From CAWATZ01 sp963784995 (GTDB lineage Bacteria; Planctomycetota; Planctomycetia; Gemmatales; Gemmataceae), in the NCBI GenBank assembly GCA_963784995.1, contig CAWATZ010000012.1, forward strand, positions 248,001-312,000: a stretch of DNA of 64,000 nucleotides. Reading direction: 5' to 3'. The position numbers and the translations under genes were made by a program. The notes below the pieces were generated by a model that had not been told where the DNA came from, searched no databases, and saw nothing but the letters and a program-made list of their open reading frames with translations. Of this stretch, positions 1 to 8,734 are shown one piece after another (position 1 is the stretch's first letter; each line of letters starts with the position of its first letter).

Positions 1-651
1 CCAGTCGTCCTCTGCGGTGCCTTCGCGTCCCTGTTGCAACCGCTCTTCGTACTCCCGCTGAGCATGGGGAGAAATGCCTCTGTCCGGAATGCGGGGAGGA
101 TTTGCCCAGAATTCCTTGACGAGCTGGTCCGGGTCCGTGGGACGGAAAGGATGTTGCTTGAGGAGGCAGTGACTGCGTCTCCTGGCTTCCGGCACAACCT
201 GATCTGCCGGGGCGTCAAGAAAGCGCTTCCACCATCCCTCTTGAAGGCGGACGCCGATCCAGCGGAGGCGTTCCTCACAGGCAACAATCCTTTCCAGAAT
301 GCGCTCAACAAGGCGAACGAGCTGTCCTTGATTTGCAGGAATTTCCCAGTGACGAAAATCGACGGCGACAACCCCAGTGCTGCCAGGATTGTTGTTATTG
401 GGCCGAATGTCTGCTGCAACCAGGTCCTCGTTGTCGATCCGCAGTACGTGATAGGCTTTCCGTTTGGCAGTTGGGTTGGTCAAATGAACGGCGGCAACAA
501 CCTCCACTTCTTCGATCGAGGAGTTGCTTTCGTAGAGCGATGGGCTGGGGTCCTTGAAGTCATCGAACCACTTTCTCGCGATTTGCTCGGGGGTATTGGG
601 ATAATCCCAACCGCTCAGGCTGGCACAATCGGAGAGTCGCAACAGGGGCAT
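1..651 (-). CDS. Hypothetical protein, C-terminus cut by window edge
   Basis: The frame is open from an ATG at 651 to the left edge, 217 codons without a stop. Third codon positions are mostly G or C, as in the neighbouring genes, which is why I prefer it to the opposite-strand frame over the same bases. The N-terminus reads MPLLRLSDCASLSGWDYP. The rest is a soluble, charged, Trp-containing protein (EGWWKRF near residue 157) with no signal peptide, no membrane segment and no family I recognise. It starts 23 bp after the stop of the gene at 675-1364 on the same strand, so the two are probably co-transcribed. Function unknown. Confidence 0.6.
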   Translation of the reverse strand, partial: MPLLRLSDCASLSGWDYPNTPEQIARKWFDDFKDPSPSLYESNSSIEEVEVVAAVHLTNPTAKRKAYHVLRIDNEDLVAADIRPNNNNPGSTGVVAVDFRHWEIPANQGQLVRLVERILERIVACEERLRWIGVRLQEGWWKRFLDAPADQVVPEARRRSHCLLKQHPFRPTDPDQLVKEFWANPPRIPDRGISPHAQREYEERLQQGREGTAEDDW

Positions 652-674
652 CGGCGGCGAAACCTTGGAAACTC

Positions 675-1364
675 CTAACGGCCGAGCAAGGCGATCCGGT
701 CCGCGGCAAGGCTGGCGACGTCCTCGTCGGGGTCCTTGGCGAGAACCTGCCAGACCGAAAGGGGATCTGCGAGTACGTCTCCATCCAGCAACGCAAGGAG
801 TTCCCGCCGAGTGTCCAGGTCTGGATTGTGCGCGAGCATTGTGAGGGCCTCGCGCCGCTCTTCGTTTGAGATCCCCTCTATCTCCGCAATGGTGCGGACG
901 AAGAACCGGCACTCGGGAGCTGCTCTCTTACAGAGGGACTTCAGTGCCGGCCAGGAAGCCGCACCGCGGTTGGCAAGCAAGTGATCGGCGGTCGAAAGCA
1001 GCCTTGGATCTCGAGTTTCGGCGTACAGGGCGAGGGCTGCATTGAGAATCTGCTCGGGATTCGCAATCTGCTCCAGGGCTCCGACAACGAGATTCTGTTG
1101 GGCGTAGGAAGCCCTGACGAGGTAGGGGAGCAGGATGGCAGTAGTCTCCTCGGCGGATACAGCGTGTCCACGAGTGTTCTTCACGAGGGTCGCCACCGCA
1201 TCGAGCGGGGCTTTTTGAAAGGCATCGGCGAAAGCGCGGGATTGCTGGCGGCGAGTCAGTTTCCCGGATGCGGGAGCTGATTCGCCGTTGAGCTGATCCC
1301 CGAGAACCGTATCAATGACGGGCGGGTTGGCGCCGATCGGGTTGGTGGTTTTTTCAGCCGTCAT
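675..1364 (-). CDS. Hypothetical helical-repeat (HEAT-like) protein
   Basis: A 229-residue protein. After a polar N-terminal tail of about 45 residues, the remainder is built of paired amphipathic helices: LPYLVRASYAQQNLVVGAL, the ALTMLAHNPDLDTRRELLAL region and VLAKDPDEDVASLAADRIAL. The last two carry the Pro-Asp/Asn-x-Asp turn typical of HEAT-type repeats. No signal peptide or catalytic motif is visible. HEAT-like proteins usually act as scaffolds, but no partner can be named here. It is upstream of, and probably in an operon with, the gene ending at the left edge. The next 463 bases to the right hold no gene I can support. Confidence 0.65.
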   Translation of the reverse strand: MTAEKTTNPIGANPPVIDTVLGDQLNGESAPASGKLTRRQQSRAFADAFQKAPLDAVATLVKNTRGHAVSAEETTAILLPYLVRASYAQQNLVVGALEQIANPEQILNAALALYAETRDPRLLSTADHLLANRGAASWPALKSLCKRAAPECRFFVRTIAEIEGISNEERREALTMLAHNPDLDTRRELLALLDGDVLADPLSVWQVLAKDPDEDVASLAADRIALLGR

Positions 1365-1827
1365 AAGCCACTCTTGCGAAGATAAGGAACCTTTGACACC
1401 CCCATCAAGCGAGCGAATTCCAGGTTTCGTCTCACAACTGCCGGAAACCTGGAGCCATCAGGACAGAAAAGGGATGAACTCCCAGTCACTCAGGCATTAT
1501 ACCACGAAGTGAGCTAATTCGTACCGCAGATCCCTTGATCCATGAACGATTGAGCAGATCGCGCGTTTCTTCGATTCCTGATTCTACTTCTATTTTTCGC
1601 GCGGAGTTCACTAAAAACCGCTTGCCAAACGGGGGGAATGTGCCGATTCTGACCAGAGGGTCTTTCCTCCATGCACCGGCGGCCGAGCCGGCTGTTTGCT
1701 CTCTTGACCTGGCTCTGTTCCGAGACCCGGCGGGGAAGCGCGAGGAGCCTTCGAGGCATCCACCACCGTGGCCGCGGGCATCGGCTGAGCGGTCCATACA
1801 TCCATTGTCCTGCTTCGAGAGCTGAAC
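1365..1827. other. Intergenic region, no gene recognised
   Basis: 463 bases between the divergent genes at 1364 (minus) and 1828 (plus). Short frames exist on both strands but none shows a recognisable domain or consistent codon bias. The stretch must hold promoters for both flanking genes; I could not assign -35/-10 boxes with confidence. Confidence 0.4.
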
Positions 1828-3696
1828 ATGACGCGACTCGGAAAAAAGCTCGTTGCCTTATCGCTGTCCCTGGGCGCCGTGGCGGGTGTGCTGCTTCTGG
1901 GCAAGCAAGGCACCCCAGCGGACAGGCCGGCGGTCGCGAAGCCGGTCCTGCACTGGGTGTTCGACCCGACCAGCGTCGTCGGGAACACGGTGACCGATCG
2001 GGCCGCGTCCGTCAAGAGTGTCATTCGGGGCACGGCCAAGGTTGGCGAAACTTCGGGGCTGGAGATTCACGATCTGGATGGCGGCGTGCTGGCGTTCGAC
2101 CGCCGCAAGCCTCGGCGGGACCTGCTGCCCACGGAGGCCTTCACAGCCGCGGCCTGGGTCCGGGTCGATCGGACCACCCGCCAAGGGGCCGTGCTGGCCC
2201 TGGTCCGAGGCCGGTCTGATTTTCGCAAAGGGATCGTCCTGGGCTATGCCCACCAGCATTTCCATTTCGGGCTCTCCACAGTTGACGCCGACGACGGCTA
2301 TGGCAAATTCAGCGTGGTGCGGGCCAAGACGGCTTTCACGCCAGGACGCTGGTATCACGTCGCGGCCACGTACGACGGCCAGGCGATGCAGTTGTTCGTC
2401 AATGGGGAGCTGGCGGGCCTGTCCCGCGCCCAGTCGGGCCCAATCCAGGCGCCCGCGGGGCCTCTCTGGCTCGGCCGCTATCAGGACGACGAGGTGGACA
2501 CGGCCCTCGACGGCGCCCTGCGCGAGGTGGCCCTCTACAAGGAGTGCCTTGATCTGGAGGCGATCCGTGCGGAATACCGGAAACGCCAGCGGCTGGCCGA
2601 AGCCCCCGCGATCGACGTGGGGCCTTCGTTCGTCATCGAGCCCTACTTACAGTTTCCAACGCGCGAGTCCCTCACGGTCATGTGGGAAACGACGGTGCCG
2701 GGAACTTCGCAAGTCCGCTACGGTTCGAGCCTGCCGCTGAAGGAGCAGGCCGCAGGGAAAGGCGACGTGCTCATCCACGAAGTCCCTCTCCGCGGCTTGC
2801 GCCCCGAATCCAAATACTTCTATCAGACCATCACCACGGACGCTTCCGGCCGAACGCTCACGAGTCCGGTCTTGACCGGCTTGACGGCCGTCGAGCCGGA
2901 GTCGGCGTTTTCGTTTGCCCTGATTGGCGACACTCAGAAGAACCCCAAGATCACCGGCAAGCTGGCCCGCCTGATGTGGGATCGGCGCCCGCATTTCGTC
3001 GTCCACCTGGGCGACGTGGTGGACAGTGGGCCGGACAAGAAAGAATGGGTCGAAGAGCTGTTCCGGCCCTCGGCCGAACTGCTGAGCCGGGTGCCCGTTC
3101 TCCCTTGCATCGGCAATCACGAAAAGGATCATCCCAACTACTACCGCTATTTCTCCTTGCCGGCGCCCAAGTACTACTATCGCTACAGCTATGGCAACGC
3201 GGACTTCTTCGTGCTCGACACCAATCGTTCCGTCCGCCCCGACAGCGAACAGTACCAGTGGCTGGACCGCGAGCTGAGCAAGTCAACCGCCAGGTGGAAG
3301 TTCGCGTACCATCACCACCCCGCGTATTCCTCGGACGACAACGACTATGGCGATGCGTGGAAAGGCCCATCGACGCTGGGCGACGTGAAAGTCAGGCCGC
3401 TGACAGCACTCTATGAGAAGTATCACGTTGACGTTGCCATGAATGGCCACATTCACCTCTATGAGCGCACCTGGCCGATCCGCGCCGGCAAGGTCGATCC
3501 TGCCGGGGTGGTCTATCTGACTTCCGGCGGCGGGGGCGGCCATCTGGAAAACTTCGGCCCGACCCCGGCCTTCTTCAAAGCCCAGTCGCGCGTGGATCAT
3601 CATTATTGCTACGTGACCATCCACGGCGGCACGTTGCAGCTCAAGGCGTTCGATCAGAACAACATCCTGTTCGATTCGTTCGAGCTGAAAAAATAA
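1828..3696 (+). CDS. Secreted LamG / metallophosphoesterase (purple acid phosphatase-like)
   Basis: A 622-residue exported calcineurin-like phosphoesterase. Residues 1-27 form a signal peptide (KK then a Leu/Ala/Val core). About 35-255 is a LamG/concanavalin-like jelly roll (FTAAAWVRV, GRWYHVAATYDG, LWLGRYQDD). About 265-355 is the fibronectin-like N-domain of purple acid phosphatases. The metallophosphatase follows with the metal-binding motifs in order: IGDTQ (366-370), GDVVDSG (395-401), GNHE (429-432), HHHP (495-498) and GHIHLYER (540-547). Known members hydrolyse phosphate esters using a dinuclear metal centre. The LamG module suggests binding to a surface glycan, which is inference. The gene is convergent with the nitrilase gene, 14 bp apart. 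Confidence 0.88.
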   Translation: MTRLGKKLVALSLSLGAVAGVLLLGKQGTPADRPAVAKPVLHWVFDPTSVVGNTVTDRAASVKSVIRGTAKVGETSGLEIHDLDGGVLAFDRRKPRRDLLPTEAFTAAAWVRVDRTTRQGAVLALVRGRSDFRKGIVLGYAHQHFHFGLSTVDADDGYGKFSVVRAKTAFTPGRWYHVAATYDGQAMQLFVNGELAGLSRAQSGPIQAPAGPLWLGRYQDDEVDTALDGALREVALYKECLDLEAIRAEYRKRQRLAEAPAIDVGPSFVIEPYLQFPTRESLTVMWETTVPGTSQVRYGSSLPLKEQAAGKGDVLIHEVPLRGLRPESKYFYQTITTDASGRTLTSPVLTGLTAVEPESAFSFALIGDTQKNPKITGKLARLMWDRRPHFVVHLGDVVDSGPDKKEWVEELFRPSAELLSRVPVLPCIGNHEKDHPNYYRYFSLPAPKYYYRYSYGNADFFVLDTNRSVRPDSEQYQWLDRELSKSTARWKFAYHHHPAYSSDDNDYGDAWKGPSTLGDVKVRPLTALYEKYHVDVAMNGHIHLYERTWPIRAGKVDPAGVVYLTSGGGGGHLENFGPTPAFFKAQSRVDHHYCYVTIHGGTLQLKAFDQNNILFDSFELKK

Positions 3697-3710
3697 CCGC
3701 GACCGCTTCG

Positions 3711-5114
3711 TCAAGGTCGGTGTCGGGGTATCTCCGCCTTGAAGTCCCCGAGGCTGACCCAGCGGGCCCGTTTGTCCAGGTCCACCTCCACCACCGCCAC
3801 CGTGCCCCATTCTTTGGCGTGGGCGATGGTGTCGCCGGTGTGGTCGAACACCGCCGAGATGATCCAGTTCTGAGCCACGTCGGTGTAAGTGCTGCTGACC
3901 AGGTAGACGTGATTCTCGCAGGCCCGGGCCCGGGCCAGCAGCGGGTTGCAGCCCCAGACCGGCCAGGCGATCACCTCGGCCCCGCGGTTGCTCAGTTCCC
4001 GCGCCACCTCCGGAAAGAAGCCGTCGTAGCACACCATCATGCCCACCTTGCCGAAGCGCGTCGCAAACACCGGATACTCCGAGCCCGGCGTCAGTCCGCC
4101 TTCGATCTCGCTGCGCGGCAAGCACACCTTGCGGTACTTGCCCACAATCTTGCCGTCCGGGCCAACCAGCACCGCGGCGTTGTAACAGAGGTTCCCGTCC
4201 CGCTCGACCAGGCCGGGCACCAGGTACAGGTTGTGCTTCTTCGCCAGCCGGCCGAAATAGTCCGTGGAGGGACCGGGGATCGGCTCCGCCACTTCGTGGT
4301 ACTTCTTCCCCAGCCCGACAACGGTGAGCGTCTCGCCCAGGACCACCAGGTCGGCCTTCTGCCTGGCCGCCTCGGCAATCAGCGGCTCGTACGCACGGCA
4401 ATTGTCCGCGGGAGTCCGGCCACCCTTTGGCATGAAGTGGACGGTGGCCAGCCGCACCTTGCGCGGCTGCGGCGGCTCGGTTTCGGTCAGCGCGACTTTG
4501 CTCCAGCGCACCTCGCTGCTGGGGGCCCAGCGCGAATGCAGCTCGACAAGCACCTGAGTCGCACGGGAGGGAGCCTGGTAGGTCCCGGAAACCACCGTCC
4601 AGCCGTCGCGGTCAGTGTCCCCGGTCGCGGGAAACTCGGTCTCGGCCATCGCCTTCAGGCCGCGCAAATAGCCCGCCACGCCCGGCTGATCCAGGGGCAC
4701 CTTCTTGCCCTGGGCGTCCCGCCAGTGCATCTCGACCAGCACACTGCGGCGAGGCGAGGCCACGCCCACAGCCTGGTAGCGTGCCTGGAAGCGATAGTGC
4801 TTGCCTCCGGTCACGGCGAACGCTTTCTTCCAGAACCCGGCGAGCCCCTGGCGCGGATCGGCCTTGATGACGAAGTAGCCCTTGCCATCGGCACCGCCCC
4901 GGGGATCGTAGCTGAACTCGGGCCGGATCTCGTCGCGTGGAGCGCTGGCCGTCCAGCCGTCCGGGATCGGCGCGGGCGTTTTTCCGGCCCCGCGCGCCGG
5001 TGTGTCTGACGCAACCCCCGACCAGTTCCAGGCCACAAAGGACGCGGCCGCCAGGAGGCCCGCCAGAAGAACAGCCACCAGCCTGTGCCGGCCGATTCCC
5101 TTGAGCGCTTGCAT
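3711..5114 (-). CDS. Secreted carbon-nitrogen hydrolase (nitrilase superfamily)
   Basis: A 467-residue protein with an N-terminal hydrophobic signal/anchor (residues 11-30), a beta-rich module of about 170 residues, and a C-terminal nitrilase-superfamily domain from about 218. The catalytic triad is visible: Glu261 in VVLGETL, Lys329 in GKYRKVCLP and Cys362 in VCYDGFFPE. The family cleaves nitriles, amides or N-carbamoyl groups; the substrate cannot be read from sequence. The long N-terminal extension looks like a carbohydrate-binding-type beta sandwich (FQARYQAVGVA, WTVVSGTYQAP), by inference. An ATG at 5114 just precedes the large palindrome at 5132-5209, which sits in the promoter region. 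Confidence 0.85.
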   Translation of the reverse strand: MQALKGIGRHRLVAVLLAGLLAAASFVAWNWSGVASDTPARGAGKTPAPIPDGWTASAPRDEIRPEFSYDPRGGADGKGYFVIKADPRQGLAGFWKKAFAVTGGKHYRFQARYQAVGVASPRRSVLVEMHWRDAQGKKVPLDQPGVAGYLRGLKAMAETEFPATGDTDRDGWTVVSGTYQAPSRATQVLVELHSRWAPSSEVRWSKVALTETEPPQPRKVRLATVHFMPKGGRTPADNCRAYEPLIAEAARQKADLVVLGETLTVVGLGKKYHEVAEPIPGPSTDYFGRLAKKHNLYLVPGLVERDGNLCYNAAVLVGPDGKIVGKYRKVCLPRSEIEGGLTPGSEYPVFATRFGKVGMMVCYDGFFPEVARELSNRGAEVIAWPVWGCNPLLARARACENHVYLVSSTYTDVAQNWIISAVFDHTGDTIAHAKEWGTVAVVEVDLDKRARWVSLGDFKAEIPRHRP

Positions 5115-5131
5115 TGGTTTCCCCTCTCGAT

Positions 5132-5209
5132 CATTTCCACAAAGTAGCCCTCACGCTCCGCGTGAGGGCATGTCCTCACGCGGAGCGTGAGGGCTACTTT
5201 GTGGAAATG
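5132..5209. repeat. Perfect 36-bp-arm palindrome (REP-like)
   Basis: Arms at 5132-5167 and 5174-5209 are exact reverse complements around a 6-base centre. Each arm contains a smaller palindrome, CCTCACGCTCCGCGTGAGG, so the element can fold as one long hairpin or as two. It lies between the nitrilase gene and the YflT-like gene and also forms the last codons and stop of the latter, at 5151. Confidence 0.9.
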
Positions 5210-5735
5210 ACGGTTTGGCTGCCTGTACGTGCGTATTGAGTTCGGCGGGGCTCGTTGCTCCCAGGATCGACCGGGCCCTGGCGACCTCCGGTTCCTCGCC
5301 GTGAGCGACGACCAGGTAATTGCCGGCCTTGACGCTCTCCTCGTACTTCAGGATCTGCTCGCGGGAGATGCCCAGCGAGGTCAAGAAGCCAAGCAACCCC
5401 GAGAGGGCCGCGCCCGCGACGGCTCCTTCCAGGCCGCCCAGCAGCACCGAGGTCAGCGATCCCGCCACGACCAGCGGGCCGACTCCGGGGACCCAGATGA
5501 ACGCGGCCCCGACCAGCAGCCCGAAGATGCCGCCCAGCCAGGCCCCCGTCCCCGCGGCTGCCTTCGCCACGTCACAGGAGGTGACGAAGCCGTGAACTTT
5601 CTTGCCGGTGCCCAGGTCCCGGGCGATGATCGAGACGTGGTCGGTCGGGAAGCCGCCCTGCTGCAAGTGCCGGACGGCCTCCTCGGCCTGGTCCACGTGC
5701 GGGTAGACCGCCACCACCGTGCTGTCTTGACTCAT
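5151..5735 (-). CDS. General stress protein 17M/YflT-like protein with glycine-zipper membrane segment
   Basis: A 194-residue protein. Residues 5-50 match the YflT/general stress 17M fold (VVAVYPHVDQAEEAVRHLQQ, VSIIARDL). Residues about 60-115 are a Gly/Ala-rich hydrophobic hairpin (WLGGIFGLLVGAAFIWVPG, AVAGAALSGLLGFL), and a second alpha/beta part follows (NYLVVAHGEEPEVARA). This architecture is common for small stress-associated inner-membrane proteins. The C-terminus is odd: after QAAKPSF the frame runs into the palindrome at 5132-5209, which supplies SSPHAPREDMPSRGA and the stop. The original C-terminus was probably shorter or different. Confidence 0.75.
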   Translation of the reverse strand: MSQDSTVVAVYPHVDQAEEAVRHLQQGGFPTDHVSIIARDLGTGKKVHGFVTSCDVAKAAAGTGAWLGGIFGLLVGAAFIWVPGVGPLVVAGSLTSVLLGGLEGAVAGAALSGLLGFLTSLGISREQILKYEESVKAGNYLVVAHGEEPEVARARSILGATSPAELNTHVQAAKPSFPQSSPHAPREDMPSRGA

Positions 5736-5894
5736 GGCACCGTTCTCGGGGCTCGGTTGTTCCTGATTAGGCCGAGACGTCGCTAAAGCGCTATTGTAAG
5801 GAAACGATGCCCTGGCGGCGATTCTTCAGCACGCGAACTGCCAGGCACGTGATCACGCTGGCCTGGTGTTATTACTTCGGCAGGAAAGAAACAC

Positions 5895-6004
5895 ACAAGC
5901 CCGGAGCGCAAGCGACGGGACTCTTGACACAAGCCCGGAGCGCAAGCGACGGGACGGCTCCGCACAAGCAACGCAGCGTCCCGTCGCTTGCGCTCCGGGC
6001 TTGT
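5895..6004. repeat. REP-like cluster: two direct and one inverted copy of a 27-bp unit
   Basis: Exact 27-bp units begin acaagcccggagcgcaagcg. They lie at 5895-5921 and 5929-5955, with the reverse complement at 5978-6004. The flanks are also imperfectly inverted (5868-5890 against 6010-6035, ttattacttcggcagg versus ccttgccggagtaata). The same unit is found inside mnmE at 38171-38231 and, degenerate, at 29439-29485. The element fills the space between two genes. Confidence 0.9.
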
Positions 6005-6030
6005 GTGACTCTCTTCCTTGCCGGAGTAAT

Positions 6031-6158
6031 AGTGCCAGTTACGGTCCCGTCACAGCCGATTGCTCACGGCGGCTGTCGCTTTGGGGAAAGCAACGGCGTC
6101 TGCTGGCATCCCGCAATTCGCGTGCGCCGGACACAATCCGACAGGGGTGTTGGGCAGG
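6031..6158 (+). repeat. Direct repeat copy A (~127 bp)
   Basis: About 85% identical by eye to 7698-7824 in the same orientation. Both begin gtgccag-tacgg and share cggcggctgtcgctttgggg in the middle. The two copies flank the TPR gene at 6184-7515. Confidence 0.8.
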
Positions 6159-6183
6159 CGCCGCTGCCGGAATCCTCAGCGGT

Positions 6184-7515
6184 TCAGCCGGGCCATTTGC
6201 CCAGGGGGCACTCCTCGTGCGGCAGCCACGCCTTGACGTCGGCGAAACAGCCACAGACCCGGCAGCGGACGCCGGTGTAATGCTCGCACTCCGCACAGGT
6301 CTGCAGCCGCAGGCGGTGGGTCTCGGCCGCAACCGTCTTGCAGCCGGTGCCGACAAACTGGACCATCGACTTCAGGGCCGTGTAGGCCATCCGCAGCAGA
6401 CCGGGGCCCGTCGCCGGGGAGGCCGCGACCGTTTCGGCACGGTACTTGTGGAGATAGCCTTCCAGCCCGCCGGCCTGGGGCTTGCCCAGCTTGCGGAACA
6501 GGGCCACGGCAGCTTCCGCACTGGCGAGGGCCTGGTCGCGCTGGCCGCGCTCGGCGTGGAGGATGGCCAGATACCAGAGGACCTCGGCTTCGTGCTGCCA
6601 GTCCATGACCTGGCGGGCGACGGTCAGCACCTCCTCGTAGCAAGCGAACGCCTGGGGGTAGTCGCGCAGGCACCAGAAGGCCAGCCCCAGGTGGTCCAGG
6701 GCGATCTTTTCCGCGAAGCGGTCGGCGGCAGCGCGGGCATCGGCCAGCTCCTGGCGGAACAGGGTGAGCGCCACGGGGGCCTGACCGATGCCCAGCAGGG
6801 CCACACCCAGGTTCCCCAGAACGTCGCGTTCCAGGGATTTGTCCCCGAGACGCCGGGCCAGCGTCAGGGCTTCTTCGAGCAGCGGGACCGCGGAGCGGGC
6901 GTTGCCCTCGCGGGCGGCGATGACGCCGAGGTCGGCCAGAGCCAGCGTTTCCTGGCGTGGGTCGCCCTGGGCGCGGGCGGCCGCTAACAATTGCTCCACC
7001 TGCTTGCGTGGACAGCCCTGGGGCAGCGGTTGGGCCGGCTCGTCGGGGAGTGGCCCGGTCGCTGCCACGCCACGGACCAGGAACAGGTTGGCGCCCAGCT
7101 GCTGCACCTGGGTACAGCGCGGCCAGCGGGAGCGGAGCCGCGCTTCGTCCAGGGGTGGGGCGTCGGGCAGGGCCCAGACCAGCAGCAGGTCGGACTGCCG
7201 CTCCCCCTCTTGCTCCGCCGACTGGCCATTGGGCAGCAGCCAGGTTTGCCCCCGGGGGGCTGGCTGGAAGGGTTGCAAGAGCCGGCCGAGGAAAGACCGG
7301 AGCCGCTGCCGGGAGGGCACGGCCGTCGCCGGCAGGGCACAGAGGCCACCGGCAACGGTGATGGCGGCCGCGGCCACCGTGCTGATGCGTTCCCAGTGCT
7401 GCATCGTGCCGTCGCAGCGGCCCAGGAGCCACAGGATGAGGCGGTCGTTGCCGGGATGCGGTTCCGGAAGGACCTCGCTGCTCAGACCCAGCTCATGCGC
7501 GGTTGGCACCTTCAT
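6184..7515 (-). CDS. TPR protein with C-terminal cysteine-rich (zinc-ribbon-like) tail
   Basis: A 443-residue protein. I chose the ATG at 7515 because AAGGA precedes it; the longer frame upstream is repeat-derived sequence. Residues about 60-80 are hydrophobic (AAAAITVAGGLCALPATAV). Residues about 195-350 contain four or five TPR-like helical pairs (ALADLGVIAAREGNARSAVP, NLGVALLGIGQAPVALTLF, LGLAFWCLRDYPQAFACYEE). The last 40 residues hold CAEC-x7-CRVCGC-x12-C, a likely zinc-binding module. TPRs mediate protein contacts and the partner is unknown. The gene is flanked by direct repeats at 6031-6158 and 7698-7824, so it may have moved as a cassette. Confidence 0.75.
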   Translation of the reverse strand: MKVPTAHELGLSSEVLPEPHPGNDRLILWLLGRCDGTMQHWERISTVAAAAITVAGGLCALPATAVPSRQRLRSFLGRLLQPFQPAPRGQTWLLPNGQSAEQEGERQSDLLLVWALPDAPPLDEARLRSRWPRCTQVQQLGANLFLVRGVAATGPLPDEPAQPLPQGCPRKQVEQLLAAARAQGDPRQETLALADLGVIAAREGNARSAVPLLEEALTLARRLGDKSLERDVLGNLGVALLGIGQAPVALTLFRQELADARAAADRFAEKIALDHLGLAFWCLRDYPQAFACYEEVLTVARQVMDWQHEAEVLWYLAILHAERGQRDQALASAEAAVALFRKLGKPQAGGLEGYLHKYRAETVAASPATGPGLLRMAYTALKSMVQFVGTGCKTVAAETHRLRLQTCAECEHYTGVRCRVCGCFADVKAWLPHEECPLGKWPG

Positions 7516-7697
7516 GGAAGCGTCCTTGAGTGGCCGAATGCTCGTGCCGGCACTGCCCGGGGCAATCATGGGCACGAAAAGGGTGGCGGACCGGAAGCAC
7601 TCCTGCCAGCAACCAGGATACCTGCTGGCTGTGCGTTGTGCAGAGAGCAACTGCGGGCGTCCGGACAGGTTCTCTCGCCTGGGCTGGCCTGGAGTTG

Positions 7698-7824
7698 GTG
7701 CCAGGTACGGACCCGTCACTGCCGAATGCTAACGGCGGCTGTCGCTTTGGGGAAGGCAACGGCATCTGCTGGCATCCCTCAGTTCGCGTGGGCTGGACAC
7801 AATCGGACCAGGGAGCCGGGCAGG
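7698..7824 (+). repeat. Direct repeat copy B (~127 bp)
   Basis: Second copy of the repeat described at 6031-6158, same orientation, about 85% identical by eye, on the 5' side of the TPR gene. Confidence 0.8.
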
Positions 7825-7871
7825 CTCCCGGAGCGGAGGCGAGACACCCCTGGCTGGCACTTGCCGGCGGT

Positions 7872-8122
7872 TCATTCGCTGGTTGTGCCATCGTAAGTGA
7901 ACGTGGTCACGTGTCCGTTCTCGATGCACTCGAGCAGCCGCCCAGACGCATCGTAGACGCAGGTTGTCACCTGTCCAGGCATGTCGCAGACGGACAGGGA
8001 GCCAGCCGGAAGCGGCGCAGGGGGTGTGGGCGCCGCCTGGTCTGGGAGCGTCCCAGCCAGCCGGCGAGCAAACCGCCCAGCCAAGCCAGCAAGAAGGAGC
8101 GCCGGGGGATCTTGTGCTGCAT
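7872..8122 (-). pseudogene. Frameshifted twin of the small exported YD mini-protein
   Basis: From an ATG at 8122 (preceded by AAGGAG) the frame reads MQHKIPRRSFLLAWLGGLLAG, almost identical to the start of the gene at 8273-8509. It then loses homology and stops at 7967. A different frame carries the missing C-terminus, VYDASGRLLECIENGHVTTF followed by TYDGTTSE, ending at 7872. A single indel between about 8040 and 8090 joins the two parts. The C-terminal part looks like one and a half YD (RHS-type) repeats. The shift may be decay after duplication or a sequence error. Confidence 0.55.
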
Positions 8123-8272
8123 GGGGTGAGTCTCCTTGGATCAGAGAGGGTGGTTCATGGGTCCGTTCAGTGCCGTTGGCAGCAGTTGAACTGTGCAGAG
8201 CGTGTGTATCGGCTCCCGACGGCTTTTCCGTTCTTTTCCGGTCACCTGCCGGGGCGTCAGGCGCCATGCCAC

Positions 8273-8509
8273 CTATCGACCGTGTATCTCGTCCCTCCAG
8301 ATCAAATCGCCGTTGGCGTCGTAAACCGAAAGCGTCTGTCTCCCAGGAGGATCGATCGCAAATACGTACAGTTCTTGAATGGGTGCCAACTCGTCCAGGC
8401 GTTGTCTCAAGGGGGGAGTTGCCGCGACGCTGGCTTGGCCCAGCAAGCCTGCCAGCAAACTGCCCACCCAGGCCAGCAAGAAAGAGCGGCGGGGAATCGG
8501 GTTGTGCAT
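8273..8509 (-). CDS. Small exported protein with a single YD-like motif
   Basis: A 78-residue protein. The N-terminus MHNPIPRRSFLLAWVGSLLA is a signal peptide with a twin-Arg-like PRRSFLLAW motif. The mature part ends in ELYVFAIDPPGRQTLSVYDA then NGDLIWRDEIHGR, resembling one YD repeat of RHS proteins. The Shine-Dalgarno CCAAGGAGACTCACCCC before the ATG is identical to that of its twin at 8122, and the upstream bases are also similar, so the pair arose by tandem duplication. It lies near the RHS locus and may be related to it, which is inference. Confidence 0.6.
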   Translation of the reverse strand: MHNPIPRRSFLLAWVGSLLAGLLGQASVAATPPLRQRLDELAPIQELYVFAIDPPGRQTLSVYDANGDLIWRDEIHGR

Positions 8510-8734
8510 GGGGTGAGTCTCCTTGGTTGAGGGTGCGTTACAGGTTACTCAGGTCGGCTTCCATTGATCAGCAGCGGAATGCGAAGATTGTGTGAAGCGG
8601 CTCCTGACACCTTTTCCGGTCAGATACCGCTATTCTAGGACGCAGGCCTTATCTGTCAGTCCCTCAAACGCTTAAGGCTATCCAGAATCCCCCATTGGTG
8701 TAGCTTGAGCGACGAGTGTCGGAACTTCACTTCT

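Noticed and set aside
34..678. A 214-codon plus-strand frame at the left edge
   Set aside because: The minus-strand frame shows the GC-rich third positions of the neighbouring genes and adjoins the next gene as an operon.
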